Of a stretch of DNA of 43,216 bases, positions 15,524 through 23,727 are shown in pieces. The DNA comes from a virus. The notes below the pieces were generated by a model that made no database searches, was not told the origin of the DNA, and saw only the letters and a program-made list of their open reading frames with translations. The stretch covers positions 1 through 43,216 of the IMG/VR virus record IMGVR_UViG_3300044960_000930; one strand, given 5' to 3'. The position numbers were made by a program, and so were the translations under genes. How positions within the stretch are numbered: position 1 is the stretch's first letter; each line of letters opens with the position of its first letter.

Positions 15524-16441
15524 ATGGCCCTTCCGAGCAGCACCCCTCAGCAGCTGAGCCTCGGCGTTCTGAAGGAGATCGAGGTCGACGGGGTCGCCAT
15601 GGGCGTCTTGACCGACGGCACTCCCTATCTGACGGGGCGCGGGTTGGCTCGGATGTGCGGCATCGACAACTCGGCCATCACCCGGATCCAGTCGGGCTGG
15701 AACCTGCCCGAACTCCGACCGCGCGAGGCGAAGATCAAGGAAAATCTGCGACAGCAGGGCATCGTTCTCGACCAACCCTACATAAAGATCGAAATTGGCG
15801 GAACAACTACCTACGCCTATCCAGATACGGTGTGCATGGCGGTTCTTGAATATTATGCGTTTGAAGGTGCCGCGCCGGAAGCGCGCGATCATGCGCTCAA
15901 GAACTACCGCCTTCTTGCCCGAAGGAGCTTTAGGGATTTTATCTACACCCAAGTTGGGTATAGTCCCACAGTCGAGATTCCCGCCGTCTGGCAGCAATTC
16001 CACGACCGCGTTTCACTCATGTTCGACAGCGTCCCGGCTGGATACTTCAGCGTGTTCAAGGAGATTGCCGACATCATCGTGACTCTCATTCGAAGCGGGG
16101 CGCGCATTGGTAAGGAGTTCATTCCGGATATCAGTGTTGGACAGCATTGGGGAACGTACTGGAGAGATAACGGCTGTGAGGAGCGGCTGGGGGCGCGGCG
16201 ACGGTATAACCACAACTACCCCGATTATTTCCCACAATCGGCTTCGAATCCTCAGCCTGCCTACTGCTACCCCGACGCAGCGCTAGGCGAGTTCCGAAAG
16301 TGGGTGCGCGAAGTCTACTTGCCCGAGAAGCTTCCGGCTTACCTCGGCTCGAAGACCAAGCAGGGCGCTCTGCCGCCGTCAGTTGCTGAGATGGCGCAGC
16401 GTGCTGTCGCTGACCGGGGAAAGGGCGGTGCGCTTAGTTAA
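15524..16441 (+). CDS. bstA-like: BstA-like prophage abortive-infection protein
   Basis: A 305-residue protein from the ATG at 15524 (GGGAAAG 9 nt upstream); a TTG at 15416 or the ATG at 15506 would extend it through the hairpins. The N-terminal half (LKEIEVDGVAMGVLTDGTPY, LTGRGLARMCGIDNSAITRI) resembles a KilA-N/Ant-type DNA-binding domain. The C-terminal half carries PDISVGQHWGTYW (about residue 200), HNYPDYFPQS (about 229) and YPDAALGEFRKWVREVYLPEKLPAYL, a pattern I associate with BstA of Salmonella phage BTP1. BstA aborts infection by other phages, and its own phage is protected by the aba DNA element. The gene is AT-richer than its neighbours and stands alone between operons, as expected for a moron. 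A phage antirepressor is the alternative. Confidence 0.68.
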   Translation: MALPSSTPQQLSLGVLKEIEVDGVAMGVLTDGTPYLTGRGLARMCGIDNSAITRIQSGWNLPELRPREAKIKENLRQQGIVLDQPYIKIEIGGTTTYAYPDTVCMAVLEYYAFEGAAPEARDHALKNYRLLARRSFRDFIYTQVGYSPTVEIPAVWQQFHDRVSLMFDSVPAGYFSVFKEIADIIVTLIRSGARIGKEFIPDISVGQHWGTYWRDNGCEERLGARRRYNHNYPDYFPQSASNPQPAYCYPDAALGEFRKWVREVYLPEKLPAYLGSKTKQGALPPSVAEMAQRAVADRGKGGALS

Positions 16442-16775
16442 AGGCGCCGGTGGCTGTGCTCAGTAAGGGCGAGCTGTAGCCTGGCATCCACAACGGAAGT
16501 GCGACTCCGCTGTTACAATTCACCCCATAGCGTCGCGGAATCTGCATCCGGTAAGGTCTCGATAGTCGCTGAAGGCGCGACCGGGCCGCGGCTCACCAGT
16601 CACAGCGTCGCTCGATCGAGACAGTGGCTCGCGAGCCGCAGGGTCCTTCCTGCGCCTGCTGTATGCGGGGGGCGGAAGCGCGCAAGGTTCCTAGCGTCAG
16701 CCCCGTTTTCCAGGTTGCCAGCGTCGCCAGGTTGCCAGCCGCGGCGCCCTCCGTTCCACCATCACGCAGGTCCCG
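16442..16775. other. Intergenic stretch with AGGTTGCCAGC repeats
   Basis: A 334-bp gap between the BstA-like gene and the methyltransferase pair. Its right end holds two tandem copies of CCAGGTTGCCAGC (16710-16722 and 16727-16739, period 17 bp) and a degenerate copy, AAGGTTCCTAGCG, near 16684-16696. The same core recurs inside the first methyltransferase gene, inverted at 17211-17221 and direct at 17234-17243. An operator for the ParB-methyltransferase genes is one reading. No convincing ORF, tRNA or intrinsic terminator is visible in the rest. Confidence 0.5.
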
Positions 16776-18254
16776 ATGCCCCAGGCCCCATGGTCTGCGA
16801 GCGCCGTCGAGGCGCGCGCGGTCGCCGCGCTGCTGCCCTATGCTGGCAACGCGCGCACGCATTCGCCCGAGCAGGTGGCGCAGATCGCGGCCAGCATCCT
16901 GGAGTTCGGCTTCGTCGCGCCGGTGCTGGTCGACGAGCGCGGCGAGATCATCGCCGGCCATGGTCGGCTGCTGGCCGCGAAGTCCCTCGGCCTCGACACT
17001 GTGCCGACGATCGTCCGCGGCGGCCTGACCGAGGCCCAGAAGGCAGCGTATCGCCTCGCCGACAATCGCATCGCGCTGAACGCCGGCTGGGACGAAGCGC
17101 TGCTCGCGGCCGAGGTCACGAAGCTGCAGGAGATGGGCGGCGTCGACCTGGCGCTGACCGGCTTCGACGGCGCCGAGATCGAGCGGCTCCTGGCCGGACT
17201 GGAAACCGAGGCTGGCAACCTCCCAGCGCCGGCGGTTGCCAGCGTTGCCGAGCCGGCCCCTGGCAATCAGCCGGACGCGGATGGCGCCGAGCCGGTTGCG
17301 GATCCCGCGGATGCCGAACCGGAGCCGCCACGCCAGGCCGTCGCGCGGGTCGGCGACATCTGGCTGCTGGGCGAGCATCGCCTGGCCTGCGGCGACAGCA
17401 CGAACCGCAGCACCGTCGCGCGCGTGATGGCCACCGATCGCGCGTCGTTGCTCTTCACCAGCCCGCCCTACGGGAACCAGCGGGACTACACCACCGGCGG
17501 CGTCTCGGATTGGGACGCGCTGATGCAGGGCGTGTTCCAGCATCTCGACGGCGCGCTGCGCCGCGACGCGCAGGTGCTGGTGAATCTCGGGCTGATCCAC
17601 CGCGAGGGCGAGTGGCAGCCCTACTGGCAGGGCTGGCTCGACTGGATGCGCGCGCAGGGCTGGCGTCGCTTCGGGCTCTACGCCTGGGACCAGGGCCCCG
17701 GCCTGCCTGGGGACTGGAACGGCCGCCTCGCACCGGCCTTCGAGTTGGTGTTCCACTTCAATCGCGAGGCGCGGCCCCCCAACAAGATCGTGCCCTGCAA
17801 ATGGGCCGGCACGCCGAACAAGGGCAGCGGCTTGCGCGCCGCCGACGGGGAGGTGAAGGCCTACACCCACATCGGCCTGCCGGTGCAGGAGATGCGCATC
17901 CCCGACAGCGTGCTGCGCATCACGCGGCATAAGGGGCGGGGGATCGAGACCGAGCACCCGGCGGTGTTCCCCGTCGCGCTGCCAGAGTTCCTGATGCGCA
18001 CCTACACGGACGAGGGCGACGTCGTGTTCGAGCCGTTCGGCGGCTCCGGCACGACGATCCTGGCGGGCCAGCGGACGGGCCGGCGCGTCCGCGCCATCGA
18101 GCTTGCTCCTGCCTATGTCGACCTGGCGATCGCGCGCTGGCGCATGCTGCATCCCGACGTGCCGGTGATCCTGGACGATGGCGGGCACGGCATCGGCCCA
18201 GATTACGACGCCGTGGCCGCGACCCGCGGGGAGGCGACAGCCGATGCTGCCTGA
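16776..18254 (+). CDS. ParB-like/DNA methyltransferase fusion, SPPY type
   Basis: A 492-residue protein. Residues about 10-100 form a ParB/sulfiredoxin-fold domain (LLPYAGNARTHSPEQVAQIAASI, then IIAGHGRLLAAKSLG and YRLADNRIAL). After an acidic/Pro linker comes a beta-class methyltransferase: motif IV TSPPYGNQ (near residue 228) before motif I FEPFGGSGTTILAGQ (near 418). The SPPY form is usual for N4-cytosine enzymes, so an m4C product is suggested but not certain. No restriction endonuclease gene is adjacent. It overlaps the second fusion by 11 bp, so the two are co-expressed, probably to mark or protect phage DNA. Confidence 0.92.
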   Translation: MPQAPWSASAVEARAVAALLPYAGNARTHSPEQVAQIAASILEFGFVAPVLVDERGEIIAGHGRLLAAKSLGLDTVPTIVRGGLTEAQKAAYRLADNRIALNAGWDEALLAAEVTKLQEMGGVDLALTGFDGAEIERLLAGLETEAGNLPAPAVASVAEPAPGNQPDADGAEPVADPADAEPEPPRQAVARVGDIWLLGEHRLACGDSTNRSTVARVMATDRASLLFTSPPYGNQRDYTTGGVSDWDALMQGVFQHLDGALRRDAQVLVNLGLIHREGEWQPYWQGWLDWMRAQGWRRFGLYAWDQGPGLPGDWNGRLAPAFELVFHFNREARPPNKIVPCKWAGTPNKGSGLRAADGEVKAYTHIGLPVQEMRIPDSVLRITRHKGRGIETEHPAVFPVALPEFLMRTYTDEGDVVFEPFGGSGTTILAGQRTGRRVRAIELAPAYVDLAIARWRMLHPDVPVILDDGGHGIGPDYDAVAATRGEATADAA

Positions 18255-19509
18255 CCTCCGCGTGGAGATGATGCCGGTGGCCTCGCTGGCGCCCTATGCC
18301 GCCAACGCCCGCCTGCACCCCACCGAGCAGGTGGCGCAGCTCGCCGCCTCGATCGGGGAGTTCGGCTTCAACGTGCCGGTGCTGGTGGATGACGCCGGCG
18401 TGCTCATCGCGGGCCATGGCCGCGTGCTGGCGGCGAAGGCGCTCGGCCTCGAGGAAGTCCCCGCCATCCGGCTCGGCCATCTGACGGAGGCGCAGGCGCG
18501 GGCGTTCCGGCTGGCGGACAACCAGCTGGCGCTGAACTCCACCTGGGACGAGGGACTGCTCGCTGCCGAGCTGCGCGCCCTGCGCACCGACGAGTTCGAC
18601 CTCGGGCTGATCGGCTTCGACGGTGCGACGCTGGATCGGCTGCTGGGTGATGCCACGCAGGACGCACCCGCGCCGGGCGGGGCTCCTGACGCGCCGGCGC
18701 CGGAGCCGCCGGAGGCGCCCGTCACCCGGCCCGGAGATCTCTGGCTGCTCGGGCCGCATCGCCTGCTATGCGGCGACGCCACCAGCGCCAGCGATGTGGC
18801 CCGGCTGCTCGACGGCGCGAAGCCGCACCTGATGATCACGGACCCGCCTTACGGGGTGAACTACGATCCGGAGTGGCGGAACGAGGCTGGTGTCTCGGCC
18901 ACGATGCGCACCGGCAAGGTGACGAATGACGACCGCGCCGACTGGCGCGAGGCCTGGGCGCTGTTCCCCGGCGACGTCGCCTATGTCTGGCACGCGGGCG
19001 TGCACGCGCGCACCGTGATCGAGAGCCTCGAGGCGGCCGGCTTCGTGGTGCGCAGCCAGATCGTCTGGGCGAAGTCGCGCTTCGTGCTGGGGCGCGGCGA
19101 CTACCATTGGCAGCACGAGCCCTGCCTCTATGCGGTGCGCAAGGGCGCGACCGGCCACTGGCAGGGCGCGCGCGACCAGGCGACGCTCTGGCCGATCAGC
19201 ACGGGCGGCGACGAGGACGCGGCGACCGTGCACGGCACCCAGAAGCCGGTCGAGTGCATGCGCCGGCCGATCGTCAACAACAGCGCGCCCGGGGACGGGG
19301 TCTACGAGCCATTCTCTGGCAGCGGCAGCACCATCATCGCGGCGGAGACCACCGGACGCGTCTGCTTCGCGATGGAGATCGACCCGCGCTATGTCGATGT
19401 GGCGGTGCGCCGCTGGCAGGCCTTCACGGGCCGTGCCGCCGTGCTGGCGGGGGAGGAGCGGGTCTTCGACGACATCGCCGCCGCCCGCAGCACGCAGGCG
19501 GCGGCGTGA
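18244..19509 (+). CDS. ParB-like/DNA methyltransferase fusion, DPPY type
   Basis: A 421-residue paralogue of the preceding gene, starting at the ATG at 18244 inside its end. The ParB-like domain (SLAPYAANARLHPTEQVAQLAASI, then LIAGHGRVLAAKALG and FRLADNQLAL) is followed by a short Ala/Pro linker and a beta-class methyltransferase with motif IV TDPPYGVNY and motif I YEPFSGSGSTIIAAE. DPPY points to an N6-adenine target. The ParB domains are close to each other, but the catalytic halves differ more, consistent with two different base specificities. It ends 14 bp before a convergent gene. Confidence 0.92.
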   Translation: MLPDLRVEMMPVASLAPYAANARLHPTEQVAQLAASIGEFGFNVPVLVDDAGVLIAGHGRVLAAKALGLEEVPAIRLGHLTEAQARAFRLADNQLALNSTWDEGLLAAELRALRTDEFDLGLIGFDGATLDRLLGDATQDAPAPGGAPDAPAPEPPEAPVTRPGDLWLLGPHRLLCGDATSASDVARLLDGAKPHLMITDPPYGVNYDPEWRNEAGVSATMRTGKVTNDDRADWREAWALFPGDVAYVWHAGVHARTVIESLEAAGFVVRSQIVWAKSRFVLGRGDYHWQHEPCLYAVRKGATGHWQGARDQATLWPISTGGDEDAATVHGTQKPVECMRRPIVNNSAPGDGVYEPFSGSGSTIIAAETTGRVCFAMEIDPRYVDVAVRRWQAFTGRAAVLAGEERVFDDIAAARSTQAAA

Positions 19510-19523
19510 TTCCTTCGGCGCGA

Positions 19524-20378
19524 TCAGGCCGGCAGGTGGTAGATCGTGAAGGAGCCCTTCGCGCCTTCCTTGTTCGGGCCGACCTGGCGCACCCGCTCCA
19601 GCACCTGCACCTCGATCCCCTGGCGCTTCTTCAGGCCCGCGAAGAACCCGCGGACCGTGTGCTGCTGCCAGCCGGTCGCCTCGCAGATCTGCGCGATGGT
19701 CGCGCCCTCCTCGCGGCGGAGCATCGCCAGGACCGTCTCCTGCTTCGTCCCCTCGCGCGGCTTGCGCGGCGCGCCGGCCTCGCGGTTGGCACGGGGCGGC
19801 TTGCCGGCGAGCGCGGCACGGAGGGCCGCCATCGGGCTGTCGAGGGCGGTGATGATGTCCGTCTCACGGTTCGCCTCGTCGTCCCAGGCGGCCAACACCG
19901 CCGCGGCGGCGTCGCGCAGGTTGGCCCGCGGGGCGGGCGTGGGCGCGGCCTGGGTCGCCTCGGGTTCCTCTGCGGGGGAATCCCCCTCCGCGGCGTCCTC
20001 CCCGCCCGTGGGCGCCGTGTCGGCCACCGGCGCGGCAGCCTCCGCGGCAGCGCGGCGCTCGGCGTTGCGGCGGGCGATGGCCTCGGGGCTCTGCTCGTCC
20101 TCCTCGCGCGCGTCGCCCGCGTTCGGGTCGATGCCGATGGCGCGCAGCCCCGCGTCGGTGATGCGCGCCACGATCCAGGTCCCGTCCTCATCCTGTCGCC
20201 AGCCGAGCCCGACATGCTCCCGCGGGGCGTTGATCTCGGTGAGCAGGTTGTTCTTGATCAGGCTGCGGAACACCGCGTTGCGGGCGGCGGCCGGCAGGGT
20301 CTTCGGCGCGCGGGCGAGGCCCATCTCGTGCTGCGCCGCGGCGCTCAGGATCACGCGCTGGGTATCGGAAAGCGTCAT
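19524..20378 (-). CDS. DUF3489 domain protein
   Basis: A 284-residue protein in the opposite orientation to the operons around it. The N-terminal 70 residues (LSDTQRVILSAAAQHEMGLA, ARNAVFRSLIKNNLLTEI, ITDAGLRAIGI) resemble a winged-helix domain; a long Ala/Glu/Pro linker follows (about 80-170). The C-terminus (GTKQETVLAMLRREEGATIAQ, ICEATGWQQHTVRGFFAGLKK) is a clear DUF3489 helix-turn-helix. The family is frequent in alphaproteobacterial phages, beside methyltransferase and terminase genes. Its DNA target is unknown; a regulator of late genes is a reasonable guess. Confidence 0.88.
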   Translation of the reverse strand: MTLSDTQRVILSAAAQHEMGLARAPKTLPAAARNAVFRSLIKNNLLTEINAPREHVGLGWRQDEDGTWIVARITDAGLRAIGIDPNAGDAREEDEQSPEAIARRNAERRAAAEAAAPVADTAPTGGEDAAEGDSPAEEPEATQAAPTPAPRANLRDAAAAVLAAWDDEANRETDIITALDSPMAALRAALAGKPPRANREAGAPRKPREGTKQETVLAMLRREEGATIAQICEATGWQQHTVRGFFAGLKKRQGIEVQVLERVRQVGPNKEGAKGSFTIYHLPA

Positions 20379-20429
20379 CGTCGTGGTCTCCGGTTCCGGG
20401 AGCCGACCCTCGGCCCCCTACTGCCGGGA

Positions 20430-20457
20430 GCCCCGCCGGGCGGAACCCGGTCGGGGC
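20430..20457 (-). terminator. GC-rich hairpin between two minus-strand genes
   Basis: GCCCCG (20430-20435) plus CCGGG (20436-20440) pair with CCCGG (20446-20450) and CGGGGC (20452-20457), an 11-bp stem with a single bulged T and a 5-nt loop. It lies after the stop of the 20477-20701 gene on the minus strand and before the DUF3489 gene. There is no U-tract, so it may be a weak terminator or a transcript-stability element. Confidence 0.4.
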
Positions 20458-20476
20458 GGTGCGGGAGCGCGGCGCG

Positions 20477-20701
20477 TCAGGCGCGGTATTCGCCGCGCCG
20501 GAAATGTTGGTCGGCGACCTCCTTCAGCTTCGCGGTGGCGTCGGTGAGCCAGGCGGTCTCGCACCAGAGCACCGCCTCGGGATCCGCGCCGAAGTGGTCA
20601 TCGCTGGCCTGCTGCAGTTCGGCGAGCAGGGCGTCGAACTCCGCCTTCTTCGCGAGGAAGGCCTCGAGGCTCCGCTGCTGGTTGGCTTCGCGCTTGGTCA
20701 T
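20477..20701 (-). CDS. Small hypothetical phage protein
   Basis: A 74-residue acidic protein. The ATG at 20701 is chosen because GGAG lies 6 nt upstream; a longer form from 20737 is possible. It is helical (TKREANQQRSLEAFLAKKAEFDALLAELQQ) with conserved-looking Cys and Trp residues (VLWCETAWL). Similar small ORFs occur next to DUF3489 genes in alphaproteobacterial prophages. It diverges from the terminase small subunit gene across a 112-bp gap in which no clear promoter is visible. Function unknown. Confidence 0.65.
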   Translation of the reverse strand: MTKREANQQRSLEAFLAKKAEFDALLAELQQASDDHFGADPEAVLWCETAWLTDATAKLKEVADQHFRRGEYRA

Positions 20702-20813
20702 GGTCGGCTCCGTCATCTGCATCGCGTGACGGACCATTCGCGCTGTGCCGCGCGCGAGCCAAGCGCCGTCGCCGCGATGGCGATTGCTATCTTCGAGGGA
20801 TCTCGATCACATC

Positions 20814-21392
20814 ATGATCGCCGCTGCGCAGCCGGGCCGCGTGGCCTCGCAGCGCGAGGTGGCGCGCCGCCTCGGCATTTCCCACACGGCGCTGCAGAAG
20901 GCGCAGCGCGCCGGCCGCATCGCGCCCGAGGCCGATGGCGCTTGGGATGTCGAGAAGGTTCGGGCACGGCTCGCTGACAGCAGCGACCCCGTCCGCAAGA
21001 CGGCGACGCTGGCGCCAACCGCACCGGCAGCATCGCGGCTAGCGACGCCACCGCCTGTCGCCGCGATGGCGCCGGCGGCCGATCCGCTGCCGCGCGCCGC
21101 CCAGAATACCTTCCACGATGCGCGCACGGCGAACGAGGTGCTCAAGGCGCAGGAGCGCCGGCTGCGGCTCGACGAGCGCAAGGGCAAGCTGGTGGACAAG
21201 GCGCGTGCCCTACTGCTGGTGCACCGCCTCGCCAAGGAGGAGCGGGACGCCATCCTCGCCTGGCCGGCCCGCGTCGCCGCAGAGATGGCAGCCGAGCTCG
21301 GGGTCGATGCGCACCGGCTGCAGACGATGATGGACGCGCGGCTGCGCCAGCACCTCGCTGAGCGGCACGACGTCCGCGTGAGCGTCGGCTGA
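20814..21392 (+). CDS. Terminase small subunit-like protein (Nu1-type)
   Basis: A 192-residue protein from the ATG at 20814; a GTG at 20745 would extend it. The N-terminal HTH reads GRVASQREVARRLGISHTALQKAQRAGRI, as in Nu1-type DNA-recognition subunits. An Ala/Pro linker follows, then a helical C-terminus (RLRLDERKGKLVDKARALLL, AAELGVDAHRLQTMMDARLRQ) like that of Nu1-related proteins, used for assembly with the large subunit. It overlaps the large terminase gene by 1 bp (TGATG). It should recognise the packaging site (cos or pac), which I cannot locate. Confidence 0.8.
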   Translation: MIAAAQPGRVASQREVARRLGISHTALQKAQRAGRIAPEADGAWDVEKVRARLADSSDPVRKTATLAPTAPAASRLATPPPVAAMAPAADPLPRAAQNTFHDARTANEVLKAQERRLRLDERKGKLVDKARALLLVHRLAKEERDAILAWPARVAAEMAAELGVDAHRLQTMMDARLRQHLAERHDVRVSVG

Positions 21393-23359
21393 TGGTCGGG
21401 GAGCATCTGCTGGACGAACTCGGCCGCTTCGAGGGCGACGCCGAAATACTGCAGGCCTGGCGCGACGGCATGGCGCCGGAGCCGGCGCTGCTCGTGTCGG
21501 AATGGGCCGACCGGCATCGCCTGCTCGGCAGCCGCGGCTCTGCCGAACCGGGGCCGTGGCGCACCGCGCGCACGCCCTACCTGCGCGAGATCATGGACGC
21601 GCTGTCGCCGGCGCATCCCGCTCGGCGTGTCGTGTTCATGAAGGGCGCGCAGGTCGGCGGCACCGAGTGCGGCAACAACTGGATCGGCTACGTGATCCAC
21701 CACGCACCGGGGCCGATGCTCGCGGTGCAGCCGACCACCGAACTGGCCAAGCGCTTCTCCGACCAGCGCATCGACCCGCTGGTGGAGGAAACGCCGGCGA
21801 TCCGGGAACGGGTCGCGCCGGCCCGCTCCCGCGACAGCGGCAATCGCCAGCTCAGCAAGGAGTTCCCGGGCGGCCAGCTGGTGATGACCGGCGCGAACAG
21901 TGCCGTGGGCCTGCGCTCGATGTCGGCGCGGTTCCTGTTCCTCGACGAGATTGACGCCTACCCCGGCGACGTCGAGGGCGAGGGCGACCCGATCGCGCTG
22001 GCCGAGGCGCGGGCGCGGACCTTCGGCTGGCGGCGCAAGATGCTGCTGGTCAGCACGCCGACCATCGCCGGCTTGTCGCGGATCGAGCGCGAATACCTGG
22101 CGACCGACCAGCGGCGCTACTTCGTGCCATGTCCGCATTGCGGCCACCGCCAGCACCTGCGCTTCGAGCGGCTGGTCTGGGACGAGGGCGCGCCGGAGAC
22201 GGCACGCTATCTCTGCGAGGACTGCGACGGGGCGATCGGGGAGCAGCACAAGGCGGCGATGCTGGCCGCGGGCGAGTGGCGGGCCACGGCTACACCGACG
22301 GACCCGCACGCGGTCGGCTTCCACATCTCGGCTCTCTACTCGCCGCCGGGCTGGATGCCCTGGTCGGAAATCGCCCGTCTCTGGCTCGCCGCCCAGGGCG
22401 ACGACCGGGCAATCAAGACCTTTCGGAACACCGTGCTGGGCGAGACCTGGCAGGAGGCGGGCGAGGCGCCGGACTGGCAGCGGCTCTATGACCGCCGCGA
22501 GCACTGGCCGGCGGGCACCGTGCCCATGGGCGGGCTGCTGCTGACGGCCGGCGTGGACGTGCAGCGCGACCGCCTCGAGGCGAGCCTCTGGGCCTGGGGG
22601 CAGGACCGCCAGTCCTGGCTGGTCGAGCACCGCGTGCTGGCGGGGAACCCGTTCGAGGCGGCGGTGTGGGAGGAGTTGCGGCGGCTGCTCGGCGAGACCT
22701 GGCGGCACGCCAGCGGGCACCGTCTGCCGATCGCCATGGCGGCCATCGACAGTGGCGACGGCATGACCACGGCGGAGGTCTACGCCTTCGTGCGGCGCGC
22801 CGGAGCCGGCCGCGCCATCGCCGTGAAGGGCCAGGACGGGCTCCGGGCAGCAGTCGGCCAGCCGGCAGCGACGGAGGTGCGGCGCAATGGCCGGAAGCTA
22901 GGCGGGCTTAAGGTCTGGCCGGTAGGCTCGTCCTTCCTGAAGGCCGAGACCTACGGCTGGCTGAAGCTCGACCGGCCGACGGAGGAGAGCGGCGATCCCT
23001 TCCCGCCGGGCTACGTGCACCTGCCGGTGCATGCGGCGGGCGAGGAATTCTGCCGGCAGCTGACCGCGGAGCAGCTCGTGGCCCGCGCCGGCCGCAACGG
23101 CTTCCGGCGGCTGGAGTGGGTCAAGACCCGCGAGAGGAACGAGGCGCTCGACTGCCGGGTCTATGCCCGTGCAGCCGCGGCGGCGCTCGGCATGGATGGC
23201 TGGGGCGACGGACGCTGGGCCCGGATGGTCGATGCGCTGTCGCTGCCGGCGGCCGAACTTCCCTCCGGCGGGAATGTCGCTCCGGCGTCGCCACCGGCAG
23301 CGCCCGACACCCATCGCCCGCGCGGATGGCTTGCGCCGCGCAGCGGCTGGTTGCGCTGA
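21392..23359 (+). CDS. terL: Terminase large subunit (GpA family)
   Basis: A 655-residue DNA-packaging ATPase/nuclease of the lambda gpA type. The ATPase domain has the Walker A-like VVFMKGAQVGGTE near residue 85, and Walker B FLFLDEIDAYPGDVEGEGDP near 182. A zinc-finger-like pair, CPHCGHRQH and CEDCDG, lies between domains (about 248-280). The nuclease domain begins with LTAGVDVQRDRLEASLWAWG near 388. The length is normal for gpA. It moves DNA into the prohead and makes the end cut; gpA members usually use cos or headful-like sites with a Nu1-type partner, as found upstream. Confidence 0.96.
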   Translation: MVGEHLLDELGRFEGDAEILQAWRDGMAPEPALLVSEWADRHRLLGSRGSAEPGPWRTARTPYLREIMDALSPAHPARRVVFMKGAQVGGTECGNNWIGYVIHHAPGPMLAVQPTTELAKRFSDQRIDPLVEETPAIRERVAPARSRDSGNRQLSKEFPGGQLVMTGANSAVGLRSMSARFLFLDEIDAYPGDVEGEGDPIALAEARARTFGWRRKMLLVSTPTIAGLSRIEREYLATDQRRYFVPCPHCGHRQHLRFERLVWDEGAPETARYLCEDCDGAIGEQHKAAMLAAGEWRATATPTDPHAVGFHISALYSPPGWMPWSEIARLWLAAQGDDRAIKTFRNTVLGETWQEAGEAPDWQRLYDRREHWPAGTVPMGGLLLTAGVDVQRDRLEASLWAWGQDRQSWLVEHRVLAGNPFEAAVWEELRRLLGETWRHASGHRLPIAMAAIDSGDGMTTAEVYAFVRRAGAGRAIAVKGQDGLRAAVGQPAATEVRRNGRKLGGLKVWPVGSSFLKAETYGWLKLDRPTEESGDPFPPGYVHLPVHAAGEEFCRQLTAEQLVARAGRNGFRRLEWVKTRERNEALDCRVYARAAAAALGMDGWGDGRWARMVDALSLPAAELPSGGNVAPASPPAAPDTHRPRGWLAPRSGWLR

Positions 23360-23373
23360 TCCTGGAGACCCTG

Positions 23374-23727
23374 ATGACCGCGATCGTGCCCGTGCGCACC
23401 AGTATCGCCGCCGGCCAGGCGCTGAGCGGCCCTGTCGCCAGCGTCGGCTACGGCGTCTGCCTGCTGCTGCTGCCCGCCGCCTGGACCGACGCCCCGCTCA
23501 CCCTGCAAGGCTCGCTCGACGAGGGTGAGCCCGCGGCCTGGGCGGATCTCTACGATCACCTCGGCAACGAGGTGGTGCTGGCCGCCACCGCCGGCCGGGC
23601 ACTCACCCTGCCGCCCACCCTGCTGCTCGGCTGGCGCTGGCTGCGGATGCGCTCCGGCCTCGCCGCTGCGCCGGTGAACCAGGTGGCGGAGCGCCTTCTC
23701 ACCCTCGGCATCCGGCCCCTCGCATGA
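23374..23727 (+). CDS. Hypothetical structural protein, beta-rich
   Basis: A 117-residue protein; GGAG lies 7 nt before the ATG at 23374. It looks all-beta: IAAGQALSGPVASVGYGVCLLL, AAWTDAPLTLQGSLDEGE, then LYDHLGNEVVLAATAGRALTL and WLRMRSGLAAAPVNQ. This arrangement (hydrophobic strand, LTFQGS-like turn, LRSG..PVNQ end) recurs in small phage virion proteins near terminase and portal genes. It may be a decoration or appendage protein. It overlaps the next gene by 4 bp. Confidence 0.65.
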   Translation: MTAIVPVRTSIAAGQALSGPVASVGYGVCLLLLPAAWTDAPLTLQGSLDEGEPAAWADLYDHLGNEVVLAATAGRALTLPPTLLLGWRWLRMRSGLAAAPVNQVAERLLTLGIRPLA

